Below are positions 44,808 through 56,500 of a DNA stretch of 64,000 bases, in pieces. The notes below the pieces were generated by a model, which worked only from the letters and a program-made list of their open reading frames with translations, was not told the DNA's origin and did not search any database. The stretch covers positions 1,798,001-1,862,000 of the forward strand of contig OZ218964.1 of NCBI GenBank assembly GCA_965112735.1. Reading direction: 5' to 3'. The position numbers were made by a program, and so were the translations under genes. How positions within the stretch are numbered: the stretch's first letter is position 1; the number at the start of each line of letters is the position of its first letter. Source of the DNA: Phaeosaccion multiseriatum (taxonomy: Eukaryota > Ochrophyta, other classes).

Positions 44808-45412
44808 GCCCTTGGAGGTGACCCTCTCTGATCCGATCACACCTTGCTTCGAGAGGCCTTTCTGAGGCGTTTTGCTCCCCTCTTTCTCTGAATAACTGAA
44901 TGACTGGAGCTTCCTCGAGGGCGTAGCTAACCCGGCTGCTTCTCTCTTTCGATGTCTTGGACTCCACACCAGAGGGTGATCCTTCGCGTGGGTGACCCTT
45001 CAGGGGTTAGACGCGCATATAATGTACATAGTAGCTTCCTTGACAAGCCGTTTTTAAAGCACTGAATCAATTCAATCCCCCCGTCCTTCGATTGCTAAAA
45101 GTCACCACCTCCCCCCCGCGTCGTGATCGTCTCCCACACCACAAGAGACTCCAGGTAAATGAAGGAGAGCAGCTGTGCCTCCAGGCTATCAAGTCTTCGC
45201 TCCACCTGCTCTCTCACCTCGCTCTCTCGTTTGCTCTGAATTTCCTGTTATCTGGTGTTCTGTGCTCTCTCTCCCCACCCGCTCCATCCCTTATATAGCA
45301 AGGGTGCACGCAGCTCCCGTCCGCAGCAACCATTTCAGAGCCTCAGCTAAAGAAGCTCAAAACGGGCAGCAGCGGCAGCAGCCCAAGTTTGCCTGAGGCC
45401 GCGCCGTCCCCC
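44808..45412. other. intergenic plus putative UBA1 5' UTR with an intron
   Basis: A CCAG|GTAAAT donor at 45155 and a CCGCAG acceptor ending at 45326 could define a 5' UTR intron of UBA1. No upstream ATG in frame exists after the TAG near 45297. Nothing else recognised. Confidence 0.4.
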
Positions 45413-48400
45413 ATGGAAGAGAGCAAGGCCGATGTGGTGAGGAACAGACAGGACATTCCTCCACGTGTTGCTGTTGCTTGCAGAACCTTTGAACGCCCCT
45501 CCCGTATCCTCTCTTTGGTGTATCATTCCTGGGACTCGTGTGCATCGTGCTCTCAGGACGAGAGTCTCTACAGCCGACAGCTCTATGTCATGGGACACGA
45601 AGCCCAGGTGAGGAGCGATCCTTGGCGGGGGGGGGAGTGACCCGCAGCTGCTGCACCTTGTGTGATGACCAAGAACGATGGCTGGACGGGAAAAGAATAG
45701 AGAGTCGACTCACACAAAAGCCTTGTTTATCTGCGCCCCCTGCCCCCTCTCCTTTGTTTGCAGCGCAAAATGGCTTGCTCCAACGTGCTCGTGGTCGGAA
45801 TGAACGGCCTCGGCGTGGAGGTGGCAAAGAACGTCATATTGGCGGGGATCAAGAGCCTCACTGTGGTGGACGCCACCCCCACGTCCTGGGCAGATTTGGC
45901 GTCGCAGGTAGGCGCGTGCTTGGCTGAGGAGACAGAGCGGTGTGGTGCCCAAGGATCTTCCCCCCTCTCAACCCCTTACCCCCCCCCTTTCCCTCCTCCT
46001 ATTGCTGCGGGATACCGGGTTTTACTTTACACGGCACTGCATGGTCCGTGCCGCACGATAGTTCTACCTCACGGAGGCTGACATTGGCAAGCCTCGAGCG
46101 AGCGCCTGTGTTACCAAGCTTGCCGAGCTCAACCCTTACGTGAGAGTGGTGGAGCGCAACGACCAACACGAGTTGGACGAGGCCTTCCTGCGCGGCTTCA
46201 GCTGCGTCGTGCTGGTGGACTCTCCGCTGGACGTGCAGGTGACAGCGGGAGGAAAAGGGGGAGGAGGAGGAGGAGGAGGAGGAGGAAGAGGAGGAGGAGG
46301 AGGAGGAGGAGCAGGAGGAGGAGGAGGGAGGAAGGAGAGAGGGGGGTGAGAAAGGCATAGATACAGGATGTGCGTAGCTAAGGGTACGGTCCAGAGATCG
46401 GGAGAATGCCACAGCTACTTAGGAGAGGCCCGTGCGGGATGTGTGCGAAGTGGCGGTGGAGACTTGAAGATGTGCTGCTCAGCTGCTCAGCCGGTTGGTC
46501 CCCAACGACCCCCTCAACCTGTTGGGTCCTCTCCCATCCCCCCAACCACCCCATACCCGCAGCTCCGAGTGAATGCCTTCTGCCATATCAACGACATTGC
46601 CTTCGTGGCCGGAGACGTTCGGGGCGTGTTCGCTTCCGTGTTCTGCGACTTTGGCCCGAGCTTTGTGGTGAGCGACAAGGACGGGGAGCAGGCCTCCTCT
46701 TGCCTCATCTCCTCCATCACCTTGGACCAGTCGCCCCTTGTTACGGTCAACGACGATCAGAGGCACAATCTCGTGACGGGGGATGTGGTCGTCTTCAGCT
46801 CCATGGACGGCATGGGCGAGGTGAGAGCAGCTCCTCGGTTTGTCCTTCTCCCCTTCCATCTCTCTCTCTTCCTCTCCCTCCCCTGCTCTGTCTCCCTCTC
46901 TCTCTCTTTCCCTCTCTCTCCCTGTCTCTCTTTCTCCCCCCCTCTCTCTCAGTCTCTCCTCTCCCTTCGCTCCTCCCTCTCTCGCCCCCTTGCACCTCGG
47001 GTGTGCATGCGCCTTCACTCAATTTACTCTCAACGCGGCGCACCTGCTGTACCCTTCGTGTGACCCCAAATGAAATCAGCTGGAGGGGAAAGAATTCGCA
47101 ATCAAGGAGGCTTCGCCCTTCGCCTTTCATATCGACTGCGACACATCCAGCTTCTCAACTTTCAACAGCGGCTATGTGAACCAGGTAAGGACGCTACAAC
47201 CCAGAGACGGGTGGGGAAATGGGGGGAGGGGGGCAAGAGGTGACGACAACAACAAGAGCAAAGCGAAACGGTGCGCTCTCTTCTCCCTCCCCCCCCCAGG
47301 TCAAGCAACCTGTGACACTTGCCTTCAAGCCGCTGGAGGAGGCCTTGACCTCCCCGGGGGCCTTCATTGAGACAGACTTTGCCAAGATCGGGAGGCCGGG
47401 AACGCTTCACCTCGGCTTCAGAGCTCTTCATGCCTACGTGGTACGTTCTCCCGTTCCATCTGCCGTTCCTGTGTAGTGTACAACACAAGAGCTCTGCTGC
47501 TTTCTCAGCACGGATGGCCGGCGAGAGAGAGAGCGCTACCCGCTGTCTGTGTTCGTCGACTCGGGTTTGGCATGGGAGGGCAGGGGAAGAAGGGGCAGCC
47601 TGACTCACTCACTCACCAGCGCACTCACTCACTCACTTACTCACTCCCGGAGCGCAGGCGAAGAAGGGTCAGCTGCCAGAGGCCGGGGACAGCGCTGAAG
47701 CCGACGCGTTGCTGCAAATGGCCAAGGAGATCAACGAGGGGGCGGCGGAAGAATGCAAGGTGTGTGGTGGCTGCAGGCTAGAGCCATGTGGCTGTCGCTG
47801 GATCGGAGGTGTGAGGCTTCCACGCCCAGCAGAGTAGAGCAAAGCAAGGCAAAGCAAAGCTACTTCGCCTTCTTCTCCGTCTCGGGATAGAGACTCTCTC
47901 ACCGATACGAGTGTGTCATGCCCGCCTGCCCTCTCTTGCCCCCCCCCCCCCCTGTCCCCCTCTTCCTGCATGCAGGTAGACCTGAGTGTGGAGTCTGAGA
48001 GCGACGCCATCCACCGCTTGGCTCTCACGGCACGGGGCATCATCAGTCCCATGTGCGCGGCCGTGGGGGGCATCGTGGGACAGGAGGTGAGAATGAGCCC
48101 GTCGCTTTGCCCCATCACTTCACTCCCTCGCCCAATCGGCCTGTCAGCCAATCAGCCCCGCAAGGATGAGGTGGCTTGCCCTCTCTTTGGTCTCCGCTGC
48201 AATAGCAAAGCCTCTGTAACAAGAGAGTGCTCTCCTGCCTGCCTGTCTAAGCTCATCCCTGCCCTACCCCCCCCCCCCACCCCCTTTGCGGCCAATGCTT
48301 CCTTCCCTCCCTCCTTCCCTCCTCCCTCCTTCCCTCCTCCCTCCTTCCCTCCCTCCTCCCTTCCCTCCCTCTCGCAGGTGCTGAAAAGCTGCAGCGGCAA

Positions 48401-51400
48401 ATTCAGCCCCATCAAGCAATTCCTCTACTTCGACGCCGTGGAGGCTCTGCCCAAGGAGCCCTTACCCAAAGAGGAGGTGCAGCCCCTGGGTAACCGATAC
48501 GACGGGCAAGTCATGGTCTTTGGCAAGACAGTTCAAGCCTTGCTGGCCAAGCAGACAATGTTCTTGGTGGGGGCCGGGGCCATTGGCTGTGAGATGCTGA
48601 AGAATTGGGCGTTGATGGGCATCGGTTGCTCGAGCGAGGGGCAGGTGAATGTGACGGACATGGATCGGATCGAGAGGAGCAATCTCAGTAGACAGTTCCT
48701 GTTCCGTCAGAAGGATGTGGGGTCGGCCAAGAGTGCGACCGCCGTCAACGCGGCCAAGCAGGTGAGACGCACACGCTCACACCACACACACACACGCACG
48801 CACACACATGCACACAGACGTACACACGCGCACACCACACACACCACACACACCACACACACACGCACACACACGCACACACAAACTCACACACACGCAC
48901 ACACAAACTCACACACACGCACGCGCACGCACACAATCTCTATCTACACCTGCCCCGAAGTTGGGGGACTGGTATCGTATCGTATTCATGATTCGTTTAG
49001 TCGCCCCCCCCCCTCGCGAAAACTGAAGCTGTGAACTGTGCTCTCCCCCCCCTCCCCATTAGATGAACCCTTCCATGAACACGAAATGCTTCACCGACAA
49101 GTGCGCCCCCGAGACAGAGACGGTACGTGTGGTGTGCGGTATGCGGTATGCGCAGCCTTCTTTTGGCCGTTACGTCCCTCGCTCCCGCCTGCCGACCCCC
49201 CACATTCCCCATCTCCCCATTGCCTGTCGACCCTCCCTCTCCATCTCCCTCCCTGTCTCTGGTCTTTGTGTTGCTTGTTTGCTTGCTTTTTTTTTTCTTG
49301 CTTACGCACTTGCTTGCCCTGCTTGCTTGCTTTCATACTTCCTCAGACCTTCAGCGACGACTTCTACTCAGAGCTCGACGTTGTGTGCACAGCGCTGGAC
49401 AATGTGGAGGCCCGCTTATACATGGACCAAAAGTGCCTATTCTACAGAAAGCCCATGTTGGAGAGCGGCACCTTGGGCACCAAGGGTAACACGCAGGTGG
49501 TGATTCCCTTCGTCACGGAGAATTACGGTGCCTCGAGGGACCCTCCCGAGAAGTCCATTCCCGTTTGCACGCTCAAGAACTTTCCGTACCAGGTGCGTGT
49601 TATTGACGACTTGAAAAGGTGGAGGATGGTACTTGACGGGTGGGTGCGTGTGATTGGTAAGTTGGACACAGCATCCTCCTTCCGACCTTTTCTTTCCTCC
49701 TCCTATCCCCAGCCCTTTCCCGCCCACGTACTCGTGCCCTCGGAGCGACTGACCCTCCCTTCCCTCCCTCCCCTCCCTCCTTCCCTCCCTCCCTCCCTGC
49801 CTCCTTCTCTCCCTCTCTCCCTCTCTCCCTCCCTCTCTCCCTCCTTCCCTCCCTCCCTCCCTCTCTCCCTCTCTCTCTCCCTCCTTCCCTCCCTGCCTCC
49901 CTGCCTCCCTCTCTCCCTCTCTCTCTCCCTCCTTCCCTCCCTCCCTTCACTCCCTCCTTCTCTCCCTCCCTCCCTCTCTCCCTCCCTCCGGTGTCGGTTG
50001 TTGTCCCCCTGCAGATTGAGCACACTCTTCAGTGGGCGCGTGATTGGTTCGAAGGCGCCTTCAAGCAGAATGCCGACGATGTCAATGCGTACCAGTCCAG
50101 GTAAGGAGATCGGGCAGGAAGGCAGTAAGACAGTATGGCAGCAAAGGAGCAACAAAGACACAGATAAAGGAGGAGACTTGAGGCCTGTAATATTCTGTTG
50201 TCGTCCTCTTTCCGGCTTGGGAGAGGCAGCAAGAGATGCGCAGAGATACGGAGCGACGGTTCACTCCTGCTCTAACATGTATCGTCGTCTTGTTGGTCTG
50301 TTGTCGGCTTGCTCCCTCCTCCCACAGCCCCGACTTCTCCGCGGAACTGAACGCCCAGCAGAACACCAAGCTGGAGACTCTGCGGCGGATCAAGGACAGT
50401 CTGGGAGACGAGCGCCCCTCTTCTTTCAAGGACTGCGTGGTGTGGGCGAGGAAGGCCTTTGAGTCCATGTTCCATAACGAGGCCTCGCAGCTGCTGCACA
50501 ACTTCCCCGCGGACAGCATCACGGCAAGGTATGTATATATATATGGCACAGCCACACACACGCACACTCACACACACATAGCCACACATACACATACGGC
50601 CACACTCACGCACACACGCACGGGCACTCACACACTCACACAAACACACTCGGACGATACCATTCCATATTATGTGTGGCATTGCGTCCCGTCGTCCTGC
50701 CTGTCCTACTTACTCCTACCTACCTGCTTCTTACTCTATACCTCCCGTATCTGGCACCCACCCAACCACCCCTCTCCTCTGTGCCTGCAGCGGGGCTATG
50801 TTCTGGTCAGGTTCAAAGCGCGCGCCCGAGCCGCTGGCCTTCGATGTACGCGACGAGACGCACCTCGCCTTCATCAAGGCCGCCGCCAGTCTCAGGGCAG
50901 TCAACTACGGCATCCCCGTCTCAGAGGTACGAGAAGGAGGAGGAGGAGGAGGAGGAGGAGGGAGGAGGAGGAGGAGGAGGAGGAGGAGGAGGAGGAGGAG
51001 AGAGGAGGAGGAGGAGAATGGGAAGAGGAGGAGGACGAGGACGAGGAGGAGAATGGGAGGAGGACGAGGGAGGAGGAGGAGGAGGAGGAGGCAGGGGAAA
51101 GGGGGGGAAGGAAGCTGTGCTGCGTGCGTTCTGTTCGTCTTTGACCTTTGACAAGTGTGGCTCCCCTCCCTCCATGACCAACTGCTTCCCTTTCCAGTCC
51201 GAGCGCGGATCTGTGGCGCAGGTTGTTGCTGCTGTGGAGGTTGCTCCTTGGGCCCCCGTTGAGGGCGTGAAGATCGCCACCACGGAGGCAGAGGCAAAGG
51301 AGCAGTCCGGAGCCCCGGCAGGTATCGTACCCTCCGTCCAGGATGAACACTCCTGCACTGTTTCTCTCTCTCTTCCGTCTCTCTCTCTCTCCCTCTCTCT

Positions 51401-53097
51401 CTCTCTCGCCCTCTCTCTCTCTCTCTCTTCCGTCTCTCTCGTTGTCTCTTTGTCTCTCTGTCTCTCTCTCTGTTTGACGCGACTACCGCACCTGATACGG
51501 GAGACTGCTTACTTTCGTATCGTTTTGTGTTGCGTCGCCCCCTCTCCTTCCATGTCATGCCCCTTCTCACGCCAGGCATGATGGATGTTGATCAGCAATG
51601 CGAGACGATGCTCGCCAGCCTGCCCTCCAAGGAAGCGCTGGGGGGTTTGCAGATGAGTGGAGTCGAATTCGACAAGGATGTCGACGCCCACATGGAGGTA
51701 AGGCAGTGACCCTCTGCTGCTATTGCTCCTGCTACAGCTGCTGCTGGCCTCTCTCTTAGCCCGAGCCGCCCACACACCTCTTGCATATCTTTGCCCCTGT
51801 GTGCGTGCCCTTGTCAGGTCATCACGTCGGCCAGCAACCTCCGTGCGCGCTGCTACAAGATCCCCGAGGCAGACATGCATAAGAGTAGGATGATCGCAGG
51901 TAAGTAGAGGGGGCGTAAGAGAGATGGTGAGGTGGTGAGGTGGTCGGGTGGTCGCAGGCAAGGAGAGGGAGAGAGGGGAGGGGGTGGTGTGGTCAGAGTA
52001 GGATCCTCGCAGGCAAGAAAGGGGGTGTGGCGAGGGAGGGAGGGAGGGAGGGAGGGTGGTCCAGCACCGCCTGTGGTATTGCAAGTGCTTCTCTGTGCCT
52101 GTCGTTGTTGACATACTCCGCTCTCGCGCTCGTTCTTTCTGTCTTGCTGCTCGCTGATCTACAGGCAAAATTATCCCCGCCATCGCCACCACTACTGCGC
52201 TGGTGACGGGCCTTGTGTGCATGGAGATGTACAAGGTCATCCAAAGCCCCCGGCCCGAGATCGAGGCCTACAAGAGCTGGTTCCTCAACCTCGCCCTGCC
52301 ACACTTTGCGTGCTCTGAGCCGCTGCCCCCTGCTAAGACCAAGGTGCAAGTGAAGGGCAAGGAGTGGGCGTGGAGCGCGTGGGACTCTCTGGACATTGAC
52401 AAGGGGGACATGACGCTGAAGGTACGTACGTACGTACGGATGTATAAGATACGTTCACCTCTTCAACCTCATTCTTGGAATATGATGAGGAGGACCCGCG
52501 CCTCTACTTTTGAGTCAGTCTCGAATCAATCTTCTGCTGCTATCTGGCATCCATCCGTCCTTTCTCTCACGTGTTGGCTGTGGTGTCGCATGCCCAACGC
52601 TAACTTGTGTGTGTGTCGTGTGTGTGTGTGCGCGCGTGCGAGCACAGGAGCTGTTCCAGATCTTGGAGGAGGAGTACGGGGTGGAGGTGACGATGCTGAG
52701 CTACGGAGTCTCCATGCTCTTCTCCTTCTTCGCCAACCCCCAGAAAGTCAAGGTCAGTCAGTCAGTCATTGAGGCGGGCAGTCGATCAGCCAGTCAGTCG
52801 GTCAGTCAGTCAGTCAGTCAGTACTTGCATGCATACAGATACGAGGAGGAGCGAGCAGCAGAGGACAGAGAAAAAGCCATCTGTGCCTGCTGTAACCTTT
52901 TCTCCTCCTCTCCTCTGCCTCCCTCCCTTGATTGGCGGCAGGAGCGCATGATGATGAAGATGACGGAACTGGTGGAGGCGGTGACCAAGGCGCCAGTGCC
53001 CGACAGTCAGAGGTACCTCATCCTCGAGATCTGCGCCACAGACCTGGAGTCGCAGGAGGATGTCGAGGTGCCATACATCAAGGTCAAGCTGCGGTGA
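45413..53097 (+). CDS. UBA1: ubiquitin-activating enzyme E1
   Basis: Twenty-one exons with closing phases (1,023 residues): 45413..45436, 45557..45607, 45764..45907, 46062..46238, 46563..46820, 47080..47184, 47300..47440, 47658..47759, 47976..48086, 48378..48761, 49063..49122, 49347..49592, 50015..50100, 50328..50528, 50791..50926, 51198..51321, 51576..51697, 51818..51899, 52165..52421, 52648..52752, 52942..53097. Landmarks: [17 protein letters not shown], the inactive adenylation half [15 protein letters not shown], the active ATP site [18 protein letters not shown] with [17 protein letters not shown], catalytic Cys in [11 protein letters not shown], and a C-terminal ubiquitin-fold domain ending VPYIKVKLR. 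It adenylates ubiquitin and passes it to E2s. Introns hold many simple repeats. ATG 45413 is the only in-frame start after the upstream stop; a spliced upstream exon could extend it. Confidence 0.96.
46256..46346. repeat. GGA tract in a UBA1 intron
   Basis: Degenerate GGA/AGG repeat directly after the donor of UBA1 exon 4. A longer one lies at 50934..51095 after exon 15. Confidence 0.9.
48765..48940. repeat. CA dinucleotide-rich tract in a UBA1 intron
   Basis: Imperfect ACACAC/CACGCA repeat of about 175 bases. A related CA-rich stretch lies at 50552..50655. Confidence 0.9.
49755..49992. repeat. CCCT/CTCC pyrimidine tract in a UBA1 intron
   Basis: About 240 bases of CCCTCC repeats between exons 12 and 13. 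The strand composition is strongly skewed. Confidence 0.9.
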
Positions 53098-53144
53098 TGT
53101 GTCCTCTTGCTCTCTCATCGATGCGGAGACAGACAAAGGAAGTT

Positions 53145-53312
53145 TCGATCCCTGACGTGCTACCGGCCTATTCTACGGTAGCTTGCCACTGCCCCCGCCA
53201 GCGGTAGCAGATGGCTGCTTCAAATCGAGCCTGCTGACACGGGCAATAGGACAGCAGGTCATGCGGGCTGACGCCGGCGGTAGCAGGGAGCAGGTAGCAC
53301 GTCAGGGGTCGA
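53145..53312. mobile_element. MITE-like foldback element, copy 2
   Basis: A 168-base element between UBA1 and the copper ATPase. Terminal inverted repeats are TCGATCCCTGACGTGCTACC and its complement with one mismatch. Flanks are GAAGTT and TAAGTT, that is a 5-base AAGTT target duplication. The interior carries GGTAGC, CGCCAGCGGTAGCAG and GACGCCGGCGGTAGCAG blocks. Its ends match those of the element at 29435 (consensus TCGAYCCCYGACRYGCTAYC). It has no coding content, so it is non-autonomous. Confidence 0.75.
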
Positions 53313-53563
53313 TAAGTTCTGGACATGGATGTCGGGCATTTGATGTCGAGATTGTCCTTCCTTGTACAGTAGAAGTGGAGAACCAGCGGGGGAAATCAAA
53401 AAAGAAAAAAAAAGCAGCAACTCGTCCGTCCTGGCGCCGATCGTGTATCGCCAAATCTTAGGGTTGGAGCTGTTGGCAGAACGGCAGAACGCTTTAACGC
53501 TTCTGGGTTGGGTGGGGCTGTGGGGAGAAGGGCTTGGAGCTTCACGAGGTGGCACGAAGCACG

Positions 53564-56500
53564 ATGGAATGGGAACTGGCGATTGACGGCATGACCTGCA
53601 GCCTGTGTGAAGGCTCGGTGAAGGCGTGCCTGTATCCATTGGATGGAGTAGAAGGAGTTGTGGTCCGTCTCGAGGAAGGGCGGGCCCTTGTCCAAACGAA
53701 TGAGAACGACTCCCAAACCAACGCAGAGCTGGGCGTCCTTCTTCCCCGAATGCTCGAAGGGATTGGCTACGAGGCCAAGTGCATCGGACTGAAGGGTCTC
53801 AGCCTTGAGGAGAGCAAGACCCTTTGGAGAGAAGTGACTCTCAGAGTGACGGATATGACTTGTCAGGTGTGCGAAGGAGTGGTGTCTTCAACTCTGGAGG
53901 CCCTGAAGGGAGTCGTTTCCGCCACGGCGGACTTCTCGAGAAAGGTAGCGAGCGCAGTGGTGAGGGATGGTACTCTCGAGTTGGAGGCCTTGGTAGGGGC
54001 CTTGGCTGATTCCTACCCGGCAGAGATTCTGCAGGTCAAGCTTGTGAGGGCAGCAGACGCAGGCGAGGCTCCAAAGTCAAAGGAGGCCGCCCAGCAGGCT
54101 GAGGATAGAAAAGCAGCATCAACAACAAAGGGACTCACAGGACCCGGCGCTGCCGAGAAGCAAGTGGAGGCGACAACAATAGTCTTCCCCATCAGTGGCA
54201 TGACCTGTGCTGCGTGCGTTCACGCAATAGAAAGGGGTCTTGGCAAGGCCCCTGGTGTGAGCAAAGTGTCCGTGGGCCTTGCACTTGAGCAGGCGGAAGT
54301 CACCTTTGATGCTGCGATCCTGGGGAAAGGCGAGGTGCTGGCCCTAGTGTCTAAGCTTGGATACACCCCTGGAGAAGTGAGGGCGGAGCGGGAGGACGGG
54401 GAGGAGGACTGGGAGGAGGACGGGGCTTGTTCTGGTGCCAGCAAGGCAGACAAGGAGCGGGCGCAGATGCTAAGGAGGGTCAAGTGGCGCTTCTTGAAGT
54501 CTCTGGTGTTCACGGCCCCCCTGCTCGTCATCGCCATGGTGTTGATGCACTTGGTTCCCATGCAAAGCCCCGCCGCCCGCTGGCTTCACACCACAGTGGC
54601 GCCCGGCCTAAGCCTCAACACGCTCTTGCAGTGGGTATTGGCGACCCCCGTCCAGTTTGGAAGCGGAGCCATGTTCTACAGAGGGGCGGGGCATGAGATA
54701 ACGAACAGGGCCCTGGGCATGAACTTCCTCGTCGCGGCAGGTTTGTTGGCGGGGGGGGGGGGTTCGGGCGTCGGGAACAAGGGAGGAGCACGCTCCGACA
54801 CCCACACACACCCTCATACCCTTACGCACCCTTACGCACCCACACACACCCTCACACACCCTCACACCCTCACACCCTCACACCCTCACACCCTCACACA
54901 CCCACATACACCCACACACACCCACACACACACCCACACACACCCATAAACACACGCACACACCCTCACCCACACACACACACCCTCACACACCCACACA
55001 CACCCTCACATCTTTACGCACCTTCCCATCCTCACACACCCACACAGGCCCTCACACACCCACACACACCCTCACACACCCTGACATACCCACCCACACC
55101 CACATGCACCCACACACACCCTCACACACCCTCACACACCCTCACACACCCTCACACCCTCCCACCCTCACACGCCCACGCACACCCTCACACACCCTGA
55201 CATGCCCACACACACCCACACACACCCTCACACACCCACACCCACCCACACACACCCACACACACCCTCACACACCCACACACACCCTCACACGCTTACG
55301 CACCCTCACACCCTCTCCTCCTCCCTCCCACCCTCCCACCCTCACTTCTTCACACACCCTCCCTCCTCGTTGTATCGGCGTTTCCTGCCCCTTTCGCTCA
55401 GGCACTAGCGCGGCCTACCTGTATTCCATGATTCAGGCCCTCCTCGGACTGAGTCGGAGAGACTCCAGCGCCGGCGACTCGCTCTTCTTCGAGACATCCG
55501 CAGTGCTCATTAGCTTCGTGCTGCTCGGCAAGTGGCTCGAGGCCAAGGCGAGGGGAAGCGCCTCGAATGCGGTGGCTAAGCTGTTGGCCCTCAAGGCGGA
55601 GGAGGCCATTCTGGTGCCCTTGTGGCCCGAGGATGAGACGGGCGGTGGCGAGGAGGCTGCGGAGCGCGTTGTGGCAAGTGCCTCCCTCCGGCCTGGAGAT
55701 GTTGTACGTGTCGTGAGGGGTTCTAAGGTGGGTGAGGGGAGTAAAGGGAGTGAGGTGGGTTAGGGGAATGAGGGGAGTGGCATATACCTTTGGGGATGGG
55801 TGGGTGCGTGGGTGGGTGGATAGGTGGGTGGGTGTGTATGTGTGGATGTGTGGGTGCGTTGGTTGGTTGACCGTTGCCTGTTGCCCTGTATCGTCCCCGT
55901 GTGAGCAGATACCAGGGGATGGTGTGGTGGTACAAGGTTCCCTCGCGGCAGACGAAAGCATGATCACCGGAGAGAGTATGCCCATCGCCAAAGACGTGGG
56001 CGACGCCGTCATTGGAGCGACGCTGAGCATTGAGGGGCTCGCCTACGTGCGGCTGACAAGGACCGGCAAGAACACCACCCTGCACCAGATTGTGCGCCTC
56101 GTGGAGAGGGCACAGCTCGACAAGGCCCCCATTCAAGAGTTCGGAGACAGAGTGGCGTCCGTCTTTGTACCGGTGGGTGAATAATTGTTATTGCATTTGT
56201 GACTCGAGAAAGCCTTTGCCTTTATCTCCCTCTCTCGCTCTCCCTCTCCCTCTCTCGGTCACTCGCTCTCTCTTTGGCCCCCTCTCTCTCTCTCTCGCTC
56301 TCTCTGTCTAAATATCTCTCGCTCCTACTCTCTCTCCCCCTCGTCTCTCTCCTTACCCCCCCCCCCTCCAGGTGGTCCTCTTCCTTTCCCTAAGCACCTT
56401 CGTAATTTGGATGTCACTGACGTCCATGGGAGTTGTGCCTGCTCATTGGCACGACGACCAATCCTCCTTCCTCTTCAGCTTCCTGTTTGGGCTTGCCGTG

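Noticed and set aside
50676-51581. Long plus-strand ORFs with Glu/Gly/Arg runs between UBA1 exons
   Set aside because: They read through the GGA intron repeat; UBA1 splicing explains the region.
54741-54949. His/Thr/Pro-rich extension of the copper ATPase first exon
   Set aside because: It is the ACACCCTC intron repeat; the G|GC join to 55402 restores the conserved ATPase frame.
54798-55350. Possible CRISPR-like array because of regular repeats
   Set aside because: No spacers; it is a degenerate simple satellite inside a eukaryotic intron.
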